In this document: positions 20,504 to 33,831 of the stretch, piece after piece | Layout: each line of letters opens with the position of its first letter | Position numbering within the stretch: the first letter of the stretch is position 1 | From: Pseudaquabacterium pictum | Lineage (GTDB): Bacteria > Pseudomonadota > Gammaproteobacteria > Burkholderiales > Burkholderiaceae_C | Length of the DNA: 64,000 nt | Assembly: GCF_005403045.1 (NCBI RefSeq) | Contig: NZ_BJCL01000015.1 | Location: forward strand, 1 to 64,000 | Direction of reading: 5' to 3' | The notes under the pieces: model-generated | Databases searched by the model: none | What the model saw: the letters and a program-made list of their open reading frames with translations, nothing else | Told to the model about the DNA's origin: nothing | Made by a program: the position numbers and the translations under genes

Positions 20504-20525
20504 CCCCGAACAAGCTGCAGCAGGA

Positions 20526-20993
20526 TCAGTTGCTGTATTTCTCGGCGCGGAAGTCGTCGTGGCAGGCCTTGCAGCTGCCGCCCACGGCGCCCATCGCGGC
20601 CTTGATCGCGTCCAGGCTGCCGCTCTTGGCGGCGGCGTCGAGCTTGGCGACCTCGGCGATCATCTTGTCGTTGGCGGCCTTGAACTTGGCGGCGTCGCTC
20701 CAGATCTCGGGCTTGGCGCGGTTGGGCATGCCCTTGTCGGTGCCCGGTCCGAAGGCAGTGCCGGGCAGCGAGGCCAGCGTCGCCACGATGTTCGCGCTTT
20801 CGGCGGCGGCCTTGGCGTCGAACGGTGCGCGACCGGAGGCCATGGCACCGATGCGACCGACATGGTTGCCCATCACGGTGAAGGCGGACTGGCGGTACTT
20901 GATCGCGTCTTCCGGCTTCTGGAACTGGGCTGCGGCAGGCAGGGCAGCCATCGCGCCAACGGCGGCCAAGGTGGCCAGGAGCAGTCGTTTCAT
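20526..20993 (-). CDS. cytochrome c' (class II c-type cytochrome), periplasmic
   Basis: A 155-residue protein with a Sec signal peptide (about 1-22, MKRLLLATLAAVGAMAALPA then AAQ). The mature four-helix-bundle pattern has a single C-terminal haem site CKACH (Cys141, Cys144, His145), the placement that defines cytochromes c'. They bind NO or act as electron carriers. GGAGG precedes the start at 20993; the longer frame upstream is not supported. It is divergent from a cytochrome b gene, a common pairing. Confidence 0.93.
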   Translation of the reverse strand: MKRLLLATLAAVGAMAALPAAAQFQKPEDAIKYRQSAFTVMGNHVGRIGAMASGRAPFDAKAAAESANIVATLASLPGTAFGPGTDKGMPNRAKPEIWSDAAKFKAANDKMIAEVAKLDAAAKSGSLDAIKAAMGAVGGSCKACHDDFRAEKYSN

Positions 20994-21155
20994 GCAAAAC
21001 CTCCAACAGGGATGGACACGGTGCGCCCGGGGTGGATGCCGGGCAGCCGTGAGTCTACGGGTGGGAAGGCTGGAAATTCCCGACCGCACCTGCGGAAAGA
21101 CCCTGCACGGTTTCGGCTATCGTTGCCAACCTGTGCAACTGACAAGGCCTGGCCG
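20994..21155. promoter_or_regulatory. divergent spacer between cytochrome c' and cytochrome b
   Basis: This 162-bp spacer must hold promoters for both cytochromes. The cytochrome c' ribosome site (GGAGG) is on its left side. I see no convincing -35/-10 pair or long inverted repeat here. Confidence 0.4.
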
Positions 21156-21839
21156 ATGACAAGCGATGTCGAACATCCTCCGGTGCGGGTCTGGGATCTG
21201 CCGACACGTGCCTTCCACTGGGTGCTGGCCATCTGCGTGATCGCCCTGGTCGTCACTGCCAAGGTGGGCGGCAATGCCATGGTCTGGCACATGCGCCTGG
21301 GGCTGGTGGTGTTGGCGCTGCTGGTCTTCCGCGTCGTCTGGGGGCTGGTCGGCGGGCGCTGGTCGCGCTTTGCCAGCTTCATTTATGCCCCGGGCACGGT
21401 GCTGCGCTACCTGCGCGGCGACCACCGCCCCGGTGACCACTTCGAGGTGGGCCACAGCCCCCTGGGCGCGTTCTCGGTGTTCGCGCTGATCGCGCTGCTG
21501 CTGGTGCAGGTGGGCACCGGCCTGATCTCCGACGACGAGATCGCCACCACCGGCCCGCTCAACCGCTTTGTGGCCAGCGCCACGGGCATCGCCGCCACTG
21601 GCTGGCACAAGGGCTATGGCCAGTGGATCCTGCTGGGACTGGTGGCGCTGCACATCGTGGCGATCGTGGTCTACAAGCTGCGCGGCAAGAACCTGGTCAC
21701 GCCGATGATCACCGGCGACAAGCCGCTGCCCGCCGATGTGCCCGCCACCCAGGACGGCCTCGCCAACCGCGGCCTGGCCGCCGTGGTGCTGGCCGCCTGC
21801 GCCGCGCTGGTGGTGTGGATCGCCCGCCAGGGGGCCTGA
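21156..21839 (+). CDS. cytochrome b (b561-like, membrane di-haem type)
   Basis: A 227-residue inner-membrane protein with about five hydrophobic segments. Likely haem-ligand histidines are in TRAFHWVL, VWHMRLGL, GHSPLGAF and VALHIVAIVVYKLRG. Such proteins pass electrons between quinone and periplasmic c-type cytochromes, and the divergent cytochrome c' is the obvious partner. It begins MTSDVEHPPVRVWDLPTRA, typical of the group. The next gene starts 10 bases after its stop. Confidence 0.9.
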   Translation: MTSDVEHPPVRVWDLPTRAFHWVLAICVIALVVTAKVGGNAMVWHMRLGLVVLALLVFRVVWGLVGGRWSRFASFIYAPGTVLRYLRGDHRPGDHFEVGHSPLGAFSVFALIALLLVQVGTGLISDDEIATTGPLNRFVASATGIAATGWHKGYGQWILLGLVALHIVAIVVYKLRGKNLVTPMITGDKPLPADVPATQDGLANRGLAAVVLAACAALVVWIARQGA

Positions 21840-21849
21840 CCAGCTGCCC

Positions 21850-22341
21850 ATGGCCGCGCCCGACATCCGGCTGCAGACACCCGACACGCCCGAGGCGCTG
21901 GACGCCACGCGGGCGCTGTTCCGCGAGTACGCGGCCGGCCTGGGCGTCGACCTGTGCTTCCAGAACTTCGAGGCCGAACTGGCCGCGCTGCCCGGTGACT
22001 ATGCGGCGCCGCAGGGCGCGCTGCTGCTGGCCTGGGTGGACGGTGAGCTCGCCGGTTGTGGCGCCTTCCGCCCGCTGGCCGATGTCGACTATGCCAACGC
22101 CTGCGAGATGAAACGCCTCTACGTGCGCCGGGCCTTCCGCCGCTTCGGCCTGGGCCGGCTGCTGGCCCAGGCGCTGATCGACGGCGCAGTGCAGGCCGGC
22201 TACTCGGCCATGCTGCTGGACACGCTGGACGACATGGAGGCCGCACGCGGCCTCTACGCCACGCTGGGCTTCGAGGAAGTGCCGCCGTACTACTTCAACC
22301 CCATCCCCGGCGCGCACTACCTGAAGGTCGACCTCGGCTGA
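21850..22341 (+). CDS. GNAT-family N-acetyltransferase
   Basis: A 163-residue single GNAT domain. The acetyl-CoA site is in KRLYVRRAFRRFGLGRLLAQ, with the R/Q-x-x-G-x-G/A-type loop, and the C-terminal ARGLYATLGFEEVPPYYF motif is typical. The substrate is unknown. The ATG at 21850 follows the cytochrome b stop by 10 bases, and the longer frame would overlap that gene. Confidence 0.87.
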   Translation: MAAPDIRLQTPDTPEALDATRALFREYAAGLGVDLCFQNFEAELAALPGDYAAPQGALLLAWVDGELAGCGAFRPLADVDYANACEMKRLYVRRAFRRFGLGRLLAQALIDGAVQAGYSAMLLDTLDDMEAARGLYATLGFEEVPPYYFNPIPGAHYLKVDLG

Positions 22342-22351
22342 GAATCCAGGC

Positions 22352-23245
22352 ATGACCGAGATCACTGCCCTGCCCGTGGCGCCGTCGCTGCTGGGCGAAT
22401 CGCCGCTGTGGCATCCCGACGAGCAACTGCTGTACTGGGTCGACATCCCCGGTCTGCAGCTCAACCGCTACAACCCCGTCACCGGGCGCCATGATGAATG
22501 GCATGTCCCCAGCGAGCCTGGATGCATCGCGCCGCTGCTGGGGGGCGGCCTGCTGCTGGCCGCGCGCGACGGTCTGTGGCGGTTCGATCCGCACAGCGGC
22601 GAGCGCACCCGGGTGGCGCCGCCGCCCTACGACCCCGCCGCCCAGCGCTTCAACGACGGCAAGGCCGATGCGCAGGGCCGCTTCTGGGTTGGCACCATCG
22701 ACGACAAGCGGGCCCCCGACGCCGCCTTGTACTGCCTGGATGGCGGCGGGCTGCAGCGGATGGCCGGCGGCATCGCCGCCAGCAACGGCCTGGCCTTCAG
22801 CCCAGACGGCCGCACCCTGCTGTGGGCCGACACCAAGGGCCATCGGGTGCAGGCCTTCGACCTGGATGCCAGCGACGGCAGCCTGTCGCGCCAGCGGCTG
22901 TTTGCGCAGTTCCCGCTGCGCGATCCGGCCGCGCCGCTCAGCGGTTATGGCGGCCGCCCCGACGGCGCTGCCATGGACAGCGCCGGTGCCTACTGGGTGG
23001 CGATGTTCGAGGGCCAGCGCCTGCTGCGCCTGGCGCCCGACGGCAGCCTGCTGGCCGAGCTGCCGTTGCCGGTGCGATGCCCCACCATGCCCTGCTTCGG
23101 CGGACCCGACCTGAAGACGCTCTACATCACCACCGCCCGCGACAAGCGCCCGCCCGACGAGCTGGCGGCGCAGCCGCTGGCCGGCTGCGTGCTGCAGTGC
23201 CGGGTGGACGTGCCGGGGATGCCGGCGCACCTGGCGCGGCTGTAA
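22352..23245 (+). CDS. SMP-30/gluconolactonase/LRE family protein
   Basis: A 297-residue six-bladed beta-propeller of the SMP-30 / regucalcin group. Metal-site blocks are LGESPLWHPDEQLLYWVD, RFNDGKADAQGRFWVGTI, ASNGLAFSPDGRTLLWADT and GRPDGAAMDSAGAYWVAM. These enzymes hydrolyse sugar lactones. No sugar-acid pathway is adjacent. It ends 101 bp before the ATP synthase operon. Confidence 0.9.
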   Translation: MTEITALPVAPSLLGESPLWHPDEQLLYWVDIPGLQLNRYNPVTGRHDEWHVPSEPGCIAPLLGGGLLLAARDGLWRFDPHSGERTRVAPPPYDPAAQRFNDGKADAQGRFWVGTIDDKRAPDAALYCLDGGGLQRMAGGIAASNGLAFSPDGRTLLWADTKGHRVQAFDLDASDGSLSRQRLFAQFPLRDPAAPLSGYGGRPDGAAMDSAGAYWVAMFEGQRLLRLAPDGSLLAELPLPVRCPTMPCFGGPDLKTLYITTARDKRPPDELAAQPLAGCVLQCRVDVPGMPAHLARL

Positions 23246-23304
23246 CCCCGCTGTTCCAACCCCACGCCCAAGTTGGGGGAGGCGGCCGCCAACGGGTTTC
23301 CACG

Positions 23305-23310
23305 TATACT
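23305..23310 (+). promoter_or_regulatory. possible -10 element of the ATP synthase operon
   Basis: TATACT lies 36 bases before the atpI start in the 101-bp spacer after the lactonase gene. No good -35 sits at the right distance, so this is a weak call based on position and the hexamer. Confidence 0.35.
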
Positions 23311-23346
23311 CCCGCGGTTTGCCGCAACCAGCGCGTCGTAACACAC

Positions 23347-23841
23347 ATGACCAGTCGGCCATTGCATGAAAAGGGCCGTCCGGCGGGGTGGGATGCCGCA
23401 GAAGATGGGGAAGCAAATCCAAGCTTCAAGCCGCTGACTCGAGAAGAGGCGGCGGCCTTGAGGGCCCAGGAGCCGCCGGTGTCACCCTGGCGGGTCGTCG
23501 CCGTGCAAGCGGTGGTGGGTGTGGTGGTCGCCCTGATCGGGTGGCTGGTCACCGGGAGGACGGAAGTCGGCTGGTCGTTGCTCTATGGCGCGGCCACCGT
23601 GGTGTTGCCGGGCGCCCTCATGGCGCGCGGCATGACCAGCAAGCTCTCCAGCATGGCGCCGGGCGCTTCGGCAGTCAGCTTCATGTTGTGGGAGATGGTG
23701 AAAATTGGGGTATCGCTCGCGATGTTGGTGGTCGCGGGCCGTGTCGTGCAACCGCTGGTCTGGCCTGCCTTGCTGGTGGGCCTGGTGGTGTGCATGAAGG
23801 TGTACTGGGTGGCGCTGCTCTGGCGGCGGCGCCCGATCTGA
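23347..23841 (+). CDS. atpI: ATP synthase subunit I
   Basis: A 164-residue protein with four membrane helices after a charged 55-residue N-terminal tail. AtpI helps assemble the c-ring and leads the atp operon in many proteobacteria. The helices run from WRVVAVQAVVGVVVALIGW to WPALLVGLVVCMKVYWVALL. The ATG at 23347 is the only sensible start, as the frame extends far upstream only as a shadow. The atpB start is 25 bases later. Confidence 0.88.
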   Translation: MTSRPLHEKGRPAGWDAAEDGEANPSFKPLTREEAAALRAQEPPVSPWRVVAVQAVVGVVVALIGWLVTGRTEVGWSLLYGAATVVLPGALMARGMTSKLSSMAPGASAVSFMLWEMVKIGVSLAMLVVAGRVVQPLVWPALLVGLVVCMKVYWVALLWRRRPI

Positions 23842-23866
23842 GACAAGACGGAACTGGACAACACGC

Positions 23867-25095
<1,229 letters not shown>

Positions 25096-25185
25096 GTCGC
25101 GCGCAAGGGGTTCGCCCCTGGCTGCGGGTGCGTGCGGCAGACGCCGTGCACCCGCTGTGTTCCACACCGTGATTGAGGCATCAAA

Positions 25186-25656
25186 GTGAGCATCAACGGT
25201 ACCCTCATCGCCCAGATGATCGTGTTTGCGATCCTCGTCTGGTTCACGATGTCATTCGTCTGGCCGCCGATCGCCACCGCGCTCGACGAGCGCGCGAAGA
25301 AGATCGCCGAAGGCCTGTCGGCTGCCGACAAGGCCAAGAGCGATCTGGCTGCGGCCAACCAGCGTGTCGAGCAGCAACTGGCTGCCGCCCGCACCGACGC
25401 CGCCAAGCGCCTGGCCGATGCCGAGCGCCTGGGCCAGCAGATGGTCGAGGAAGCCAAGGCGCGCGCCTCGGAAGAAGGCGCCAAGATCATTGCAGCGGCC
25501 AAGGCCGAAGCCGAGCAGGAGGCCGTCAAGGCCCGCGAGGCGCTGCGTGAGCAGGTCGCCGGCCTGGCGGTCAAGGGCGCGGAAGCGATCCTGCGCCGTG
25601 AGGTCAATGCTGGTGTGCATGCCGAACTGCTGGGCCGCCTGAAGGCGGAACTCTGA
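25186..25656 (+). CDS. atpF: ATP synthase F0 subunit b
   Basis: A 156-residue protein with one N-terminal membrane helix ([19 protein letters not shown]) and a long charged helix rich in Ala, Glu and Lys that forms the peripheral stalk. It starts at GTG (25186) and begins [11 protein letters not shown], the usual betaproteobacterial N-terminus. The next gene starts 2 bases after its stop. Confidence 0.96.
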   Translation: MSINGTLIAQMIVFAILVWFTMSFVWPPIATALDERAKKIAEGLSAADKAKSDLAAANQRVEQQLAAARTDAAKRLADAERLGQQMVEEAKARASEEGAKIIAAAKAEAEQEAVKAREALREQVAGLAVKGAEAILRREVNAGVHAELLGRLKAEL

Positions 25657-25658
25657 CC

Positions 25659-26189
25659 ATGGCCGAGCTTGCAACCATCGCACGTCCCTACGCCGAGGCG
25701 CTGTTCAAGGCCGCCGGCGGCGCTGCGGCCGGCCTGACCGGCCAGATGGGCGTGCTGGCCGCCGTGGCGGCCGATGCCCAGCTGCGCCAGTTCGCCGACA
25801 ACCCGAAGGTGGGCGCTGCCCAGGTTTTCGAGGTGGTGACCGGCGCTGCGCAGACCGCGCTCGACCCCAAGGTCAGCAACCTGCTGTCCGCGGTGATCGA
25901 GAACGGCCGCCTGAATGCGCTGCCCGAGATCGCTGCGCAGTTCACCGCCCTGGTCAACGCCCAGTCGGGTTCGTCGGACGCCACCGTCTACAGCGCCTTC
26001 CCCATCGACGACGCGGCCCTGGCCGACGTGGTGGCATCGCTGGAGAAGCGCTTCGGTCGCAAGCTCAAGGCCCGGGTCGAGATCGACGCCGAACTCATCG
26101 GCGGCATCCGCGTGGTGGTGGGCGACGAAGTGCTCGACACCTCGGTGAAGGCACGCCTGGAACAAATGAAAGTCGCCCTGACGGCGTGA
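25659..26189 (+). CDS. atpH: ATP synthase F1 subunit delta
   Basis: A 176-residue subunit that joins the peripheral stalk to the top of F1. It has the family opening [18 protein letters not shown], the helical N-terminal domain, and the C-terminal block [20 protein letters not shown]. It sits 2 bases after atpF and 61 before atpA. Confidence 0.96.
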   Translation: MAELATIARPYAEALFKAAGGAAAGLTGQMGVLAAVAADAQLRQFADNPKVGAAQVFEVVTGAAQTALDPKVSNLLSAVIENGRLNALPEIAAQFTALVNAQSGSSDATVYSAFPIDDAALADVVASLEKRFGRKLKARVEIDAELIGGIRVVVGDEVLDTSVKARLEQMKVALTA

Positions 26190-26250
26190 TGGCCCGGGGC
26201 CGCACCCACCGTCCGGCCCGCCGCCTCAACGCTGTCGCAAGGAGAACGCA

Positions 26251-27804
<1,554 letters not shown>

Positions 27805-27831
27805 CCACCGACAGCCACAAGGAGCACTGCC

Positions 27832-28716
27832 ATGGCAGTCGGTAAAGAGATCCGCGGCAAGATCAAGAGCTTCGAGAACACGAAGAAGATCACCAAGGCC
27901 ATGGAAATGGTCTCGGCGTCGAAGATGCGCAAGGCGCAGGACCGCATGCGTGCGGCCCGGCCTTACGCCGACAAGATCCGCAACATCACGGCCAACCTGT
28001 CGCAGGCCAACCCCGAGTACAAGAGCGCCTACATGCGCTCGGGTGGCTCGTCCAAGGTGACCGGCTTCATCGTCGTCACCGCCGACAAGGGCCTGTGCGG
28101 CGGCCTCAACACCAACGTGCTGCGCGCCGTCACCAACGAACTGCGCGATGTGCAGACCGCAGGTGGCACGGCGCAGGCGGTGGCCATCGGCAACAAGGGC
28201 TTCGGCTTCCTCAACCGCATCGGTGCCAACGTGGTCAGCCACGCCACCCAGCTGGGGGATGCACCGGTGCTCGAGAAGCTGATCGGCCCGGTGAAGGTGA
28301 TGCTGGACGCGTTCGTCGAAGGCAAGGTCGACAAGGTGCTGCTCTGCTACACCCGTTTCATCAACACGATGAAGCAGGAGGCGGTGATCGAGCAGCTGCT
28401 GCCGCTGTCGGCCAACCGTCTCGAGCAGACGGCCGCCGAGAAGGCGCAGCACGGCTGGGACTACATCTACGAGCCCGACGCCGCCACCGTGATCGACGAG
28501 CTGCTGACCCGCTACATCGAGGCACTGGTGTTCCAGGCGGTGGCCGAGAACATGGCCTCGGAGCAGTCGGCCCGCATGGTGGCCATGAAGGCCGCGACCG
28601 AGAACGCCGGCAACCTGATCGGTGAGCTCAAGCTGGTCTACAACAAGACCCGCCAGGCCGCGATCACCACCGAGCTGTCCGAGATCGTCAGCGGCGCCGC
28701 CGCCATCAGCGGCTGA
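27832..28716 (+). CDS. atpG: ATP synthase F1 subunit gamma
   Basis: A 294-residue central rotor shaft. It shows the N-terminal helix [19 protein letters not shown], the [10 protein letters not shown] block and the C-terminal helix [21 protein letters not shown]. The length is slightly above the usual 287-290. It has its own AAGGAG ribosome site after a 27-bp spacer. Confidence 0.98.
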   Translation: MAVGKEIRGKIKSFENTKKITKAMEMVSASKMRKAQDRMRAARPYADKIRNITANLSQANPEYKSAYMRSGGSSKVTGFIVVTADKGLCGGLNTNVLRAVTNELRDVQTAGGTAQAVAIGNKGFGFLNRIGANVVSHATQLGDAPVLEKLIGPVKVMLDAFVEGKVDKVLLCYTRFINTMKQEAVIEQLLPLSANRLEQTAAEKAQHGWDYIYEPDAATVIDELLTRYIEALVFQAVAENMASEQSARMVAMKAATENAGNLIGELKLVYNKTRQAAITTELSEIVSGAAAISG

Positions 28717-28745
28717 TCAGGCCGCACGCACAGAACACTGTTTGA

Positions 28746-30170
<1,425 letters not shown>

Positions 30171-30179
30171 GGAGCCGGC

Positions 30180-30599
30180 ATGGCCACCCTCCACGTCGAC
30201 GTGGTTTCCGCCGAATCGAGCATCTTCTCGGGCGAGGCGAAGTTTGTCGCCCTGCCCGGCGAGAACGGCGAACTCGGCATCCTGCCGCGGCACACGCCGC
30301 TGATCACCCGCATCAAGCCGGGTGCGGTGCGCATCCAGCCGGCCAATGGCGGTGAAGAAGTGTTCGTCTTCGTTGCCGGCGGCATCCTGGAAGTGCAGCC
30401 GGGCACGGTCACCGTGCTGGCCGACACCGCCATCCGCGGCCACGACCTGGACGAGGCCAAGGCGCTCGAAGCCAAGAAGCTGGCGGAAGAGGCGATGAAG
30501 AACGCCAAGACCGACATCGACTTCGCCAAGGCCCAGGGCGAATTCGCCACCATGGCCGCCCAGATCGCCGCCATCTCCAAGTTGCGCAAGAAGCGGTAA
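30180..30599 (+). CDS. atpC: ATP synthase F1 subunit epsilon
   Basis: A 139-residue subunit with the N-terminal beta sandwich ([22 protein letters not shown]) and the C-terminal two-helix inhibitory domain ([20 protein letters not shown]). It ends the operon, and a strong terminator follows 34 bases after its stop. Confidence 0.97.
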   Translation: MATLHVDVVSAESSIFSGEAKFVALPGENGELGILPRHTPLITRIKPGAVRIQPANGGEEVFVFVAGGILEVQPGTVTVLADTAIRGHDLDEAKALEAKKLAEEAMKNAKTDIDFAKAQGEFATMAAQIAAISKLRKKR

Positions 30600-30633
30600 G
30601 TCTGTCCGACGGGCGCCTGCGCTCGCCACAGAA

Positions 30634-30665
30634 AGCCTGCCTGGCCATGCCTGGCAGGCTTTTTT
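30634..30665 (+). terminator. rho-independent terminator of the atp operon
   Basis: AGCCTGCC (30634-30641) pairs with GGCAGGCT (30653-30660) and is followed by a run of six Ts (30660-30665). It lies between atpC and the PPK2 gene. Confidence 0.92.
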
Positions 30666-30710
30666 CTGGGCCTTGCGGCTAAGCTGGTGGTCACCACACC
30701 AGGAGCCCCG

Positions 30711-31547
30711 ATGGCCAAGGACAAGAAGCCCGCAAAGAAGCAGCATGCTGACGGGGTGGCGGTGCCGGCGGCCGACAAGCCCAAGTCCCATCTCAGCAAG
30801 GCCGACTACCTGGCCGAACTGGAGCCGCTGGAACTGGCGCTGAACAACCTGGCGCGCTGGCTGCAGCACACCGGCCGGCGGCTGGTGGTGGTGTTCGAGG
30901 GCCGCGACACGGCGGGCAAGGGCGGCGCCATCGCCGCCATCGCCGACACGCTGAACCCGCGCCAGTGCCATGTGGTGGCGCTGGCCAAGCCCAGCGAGCG
31001 CGAGCAGTCGCAGTGGTACTTCCAGCGCTATGTGCCGCACCTGCCGGCCGCCGGCGAGATCACGCTGTTCGACCGCAGCTGGTACAACCGCGCCGGCGTC
31101 GAGCGGGTGCTGGGCTACTGCACCGAGGCGCAGGCCCTGGCCTTCCTGGACCAGGCGCCCAGCTTCGAGAAGATGCTGGTCGATGACGGCATCCTGCTGG
31201 TCAAGTACTGGCTCACCGTCGACCAGGCCGAGCAGGAGCGGCGGTTCGCCGAGCGACTGGAGGATCCGCTGAAGCGCTGGAAACTGTCGCCGATCGACCT
31301 GAAATCCCGCAGCCAATACGCCGCGTACTCGGCGGCGCGGGATGCGATGCTCGCCGCCACCCACACCCGGCATGCACCGTGGACGCTGGTCGACTTCAAC
31401 GACCAGCGGCGTGGCCGGCTGGCGCTGATCCGCCACCTGCTGGCCCATGTGCCCGACACCCATGTGCCGCCCGAGCCGCTGCGGATCCCGCCCCTGGCGG
31501 GCCCACCGCAGCAGGAAAACCTGCCCAAACGCTTCAGGCCGATCTGA
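30711..31547 (+). CDS. ppk2: polyphosphate kinase 2 family protein
   Basis: A 278-residue PPK2-type kinase that transfers phosphate between polyphosphate and nucleotides. Walker A is GRDTAGKGG (64-72), the lid region has QWYFQRYVPHLPAAGEI, and the second acidic loop is DRSWYNR (121-127). A basic, Lys-rich N-terminal tail (residues 2-30) precedes the domain. The ATG at 30711 follows AGGAG by 7 bases. Whether it favours ADP, GDP or AMP is not clear from sequence alone. It stands alone after the atp terminator and is convergent with the TPM gene. Confidence 0.92.
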   Translation: MAKDKKPAKKQHADGVAVPAADKPKSHLSKADYLAELEPLELALNNLARWLQHTGRRLVVVFEGRDTAGKGGAIAAIADTLNPRQCHVVALAKPSEREQSQWYFQRYVPHLPAAGEITLFDRSWYNRAGVERVLGYCTEAQALAFLDQAPSFEKMLVDDGILLVKYWLTVDQAEQERRFAERLEDPLKRWKLSPIDLKSRSQYAAYSAARDAMLAATHTRHAPWTLVDFNDQRRGRLALIRHLLAHVPDTHVPPEPLRIPPLAGPPQQENLPKRFRPI

Positions 31548-31557
31548 CGCCGCCCGG

Positions 31558-32106
31558 TCAGCGCATCAGCGGTCGGTTCGGCAACTCGTTCGGGTTGGCC
31601 TGCTGCGCGTCCACCGCATGGTGGCGGCGCAGCAGGCCGTCGATGGCCTCCAGCGCCTGCAGCAGCCCGGCCTCGAAGCGGCCCTGTCGGAAGGCCTCGC
31701 GCATCGGCGCGATCAGCGCCTGCCACTGGGCGGCATCCACATGCCGGTTCAGCCCGCGGTCGGCGACGATCTCGATCGCATGCTCCGCCAGCAGCAGGTA
31801 GACCAGCACGCCGTTGTTGGCCTCGGTGTCCCACACCCGCAGCTTGCCGAACAGGGTGATGGCACGGTCGCGCGGCGCCAGGTCCTGCCACAGGTAGGAG
31901 ATCGGCAGGCCGGCCTCCACCACCACGCGGATCTCGCCGCTGTGGCCGGATTCGCTGGCCGCCACCCGGGCCTCGATGCGCTGCAGCGCGGCCTCGGGCA
32001 GGGCACGGGCCGCATCACGCTCGTCCCACCAGCGGTGGCGCAGGATGCGGGCCAGCCGTTGCCACAGGTTGCGGCGCGGGCGTGGGGGCATGGGGTTGTG
32101 CACCAT
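31558..32106 (-). CDS. TPM-domain protein, cytoplasmic or membrane-anchored form
   Basis: A 182-residue protein with a TPM (DUF477) domain: AALQRIEARVAASESGHSGE, RVWDTEANNGVLVYLLLAEHAIEIVADRG, and QGRFEAGLLQALEAI. There is no signal peptide, and the N-terminus is basic (PRPRRNLWQRLARILRHRW). The ATG overlaps the last base of the upstream YgcG-like gene's stop; a GTG one codon earlier is possible. It is the last gene of a LemA-TPM-TPM operon, whose proteins are thought to act at the envelope. Its exact task is unknown. Confidence 0.82.
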   Translation of the reverse strand: MVHNPMPPRPRRNLWQRLARILRHRWWDERDAARALPEAALQRIEARVAASESGHSGEIRVVVEAGLPISYLWQDLAPRDRAITLFGKLRVWDTEANNGVLVYLLLAEHAIEIVADRGLNRHVDAAQWQALIAPMREAFRQGRFEAGLLQALEAIDGLLRRHHAVDAQQANPNELPNRPLMR

Positions 32107-33044
32107 CACCAGTCTCCCGAGGCGCCGCCGCCGCCGAAATCACCGCCGCCGCCAGAGCTGAAGCCGCCGCCGCCACCAAAGCCGCCGCCGCCACCGCCAC
32201 CGCCACCCCAGATGATGGGCGGCCCGCCACCGCCGCGGCCACTGCGACCACCGCGCACCGCGCCCACGCCCATCACGCCCACCAGCACCAGCGCCACGAT
32301 GCCGGCCAGGCCGCCGATCAGCAGGCTGGCGCTCAGCCACCAGGCCAGCGTGCCGGCGCCGCCGGCTGTCAGCACCGCGCCCAGCTTGCGGCCCAGCACA
32401 CTGGTGAGCACGCCGCCGGCCACCGGCACGGCGATGAAGAAGAACACCGCCAGCTCCTCCCAGTCGAAGCCGGCATCAGGCCGGCTGCCGGCGGTGCTGG
32501 TGGGGGCGGGCAGGTGTTCGCCGCGGATGCGGGCGATCAGCGCATCCACGCCGGCGTCCAGCCCGCCGGCGTAGTCGCCGCGCTTGAAGGCGGGCGCGAT
32601 CTGGTTGCTGATGATCTGGCGTGCCGCCAGGTCGGGCACCGCGCCCTCCAGCGCCTTGGCCACCTGGATGCGCAGCTTGCGGTCGTCGCGCGCCACCACC
32701 AGCAGCAGGCCGTCGCCGATGTCCTTGCGGCCGATCTTCCAGGCATCGCCGACCCGCTGGGCATAGTCGGCGATGTCCTCGATGCCGGTGCTGGCCACCG
32801 TCAGCACCACGATCTGCGGCCCGGCCTGGGCCTCGAAGGCGGCCAGCTTGGCCTCCAGCGCGGCGCGCCGGTCGGGCTGCAGCACGCCGGCCTGGTCCAT
32901 CACCCGCGCGGTGAGGGTGGGGATGTCCGGCACGTCCTGCGCAGCGGCACCGCCACACAGCAGGGCGGCGAGCAGCAGGGCCAGCAACCAGGCCATGGCC
33001 GGCGGCAGCCCGGCGCGCGGCGCCCGCAGGCGCGCGGTGTGCAC
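32106..33044 (-). CDS. TPM-domain protein, exported, glycine-rich tail (YgcG-like)
   Basis: A 312-residue protein with an N-terminal signal-like helix (MAWLLALLLAALLCGGAAAQ), a periplasmic TPM domain (about 40-180, with DIADYAQRVGDAWKIGRKD and DGLLLVVARDDRKLRI), two membrane helices (about 195-265) and a C-terminal Gly/Ser-rich tail. The Gly-run tail is usual in this family. It follows lemA by 7 bases. Confidence 0.88.
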   Translation of the reverse strand: MHTARLRAPRAGLPPAMAWLLALLLAALLCGGAAAQDVPDIPTLTARVMDQAGVLQPDRRAALEAKLAAFEAQAGPQIVVLTVASTGIEDIADYAQRVGDAWKIGRKDIGDGLLLVVARDDRKLRIQVAKALEGAVPDLAARQIISNQIAPAFKRGDYAGGLDAGVDALIARIRGEHLPAPTSTAGSRPDAGFDWEELAVFFFIAVPVAGGVLTSVLGRKLGAVLTAGGAGTLAWWLSASLLIGGLAGIVALVLVGVMGVGAVRGGRSGRGGGGPPIIWGGGGGGGGGFGGGGGFSSGGGGDFGGGGASGDW

Positions 33045-33051
33045 GTTCAGC

Positions 33052-33672
33052 TCACTTGCTGGCGGGCTTGTCGAAGCTGACGGCCGGCGGCACGCTGATC
33101 GCCGCCTCGTTGGCCACGGTGAAGCTGGGCTTGACGCCGTAGCTGAACACCATCGCCGTCAGGTTGGTGGGGAAGCTGCGCGCCAGCACGTTGTAGTCCT
33201 GCACCGTCTTGATGTAGCGGTTGCGGGCCACGGTGATGCGGTTCTCGGTGCCTTCCAGCTGCACCCGCAGGTCCTGGAAGGCCTGGTTGGCCTTCAGGTT
33301 GGGGTACTGCTCGCTCACCACCATCAGCCGGCTTAGCGCGCCGGTCAGCTGGCCCTGGGCCTCCTGGAATTTCTGGAAGGCGGCCGGGTCGTTCACCAGC
33401 TCGGGCGTGGCCTGGATCGACGTGGCGCGGCTGCGCGCCTCGATGACCTTGGTCAGCGTCTCCTGCTCGAAGTTGGCCTCGCCCTTGACGGTGGCGACGA
33501 TGTTGGGGATCAGGTCGCTGCGGCGCTGGTACTGGTTCAGCACCTCGGCCCAGCCGCTCTTGACCTGCTCATCGAGGCGCTGGAAGTCGTTGTAGCCGCA
33601 ACCGGTCAGGGATGCGGACAGGGCCAGGGCCAGGCCCAGGGCAGGCAGACGGCGGCGCAAGGTGGACAGCAT
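33052..33672 (-). CDS. lemA: LemA family lipoprotein
   Basis: A 206-residue protein with a basic start, a hydrophobic segment and a lipobox LTGC, so it should be lipidated. The LemA helical core follows: NDFQRLDEQVKSGWAEVLN, RRSDLIPNIVATVKG and NRYIKTVQDYNVLARSFPTN. GGAGG lies 5 bases before the ATG at 33672, which decides the start over an ATG 18 bases earlier. LemA and TPM genes are commonly found together. It leads this operon. Confidence 0.92.
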   Translation of the reverse strand: MLSTLRRRLPALGLALALSASLTGCGYNDFQRLDEQVKSGWAEVLNQYQRRSDLIPNIVATVKGEANFEQETLTKVIEARSRATSIQATPELVNDPAAFQKFQEAQGQLTGALSRLMVVSEQYPNLKANQAFQDLRVQLEGTENRITVARNRYIKTVQDYNVLARSFPTNLTAMVFSYGVKPSFTVANEAAISVPPAVSFDKPASK

Positions 33673-33781
33673 GGGTTCCTCCGGGAGCATGTTCTCGCCT
33701 GCAGATGGGGCCGCGGGCCGGATTTCAATCGGTCCAGCTTAGCATCGGGGCAACATGGCCCCCACGCTCACGCTGTTCGCT

Positions 33782-33831
33782 GCCCCCCGTGGGGGCGCGC
33801 CAGGCCCTTCGGGCGGCCGGGCGGGCCTGGC
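33782..33831. repeat. REP-like palindromic element
   Basis: GCCCCCC and GGGGGC face each other at 33782-33796, followed by a 9-bp inverted repeat GCCAGGCCC (33799-33807) and GGGCCTGGC (33823-33831). Elements with this look (a C-run/G-run followed by GGCGCGCC and TTCGGGCGGCC) recur between genes in several Burkholderiales genomes, as I recall. Its right arm abuts the next ATG. Confidence 0.5.
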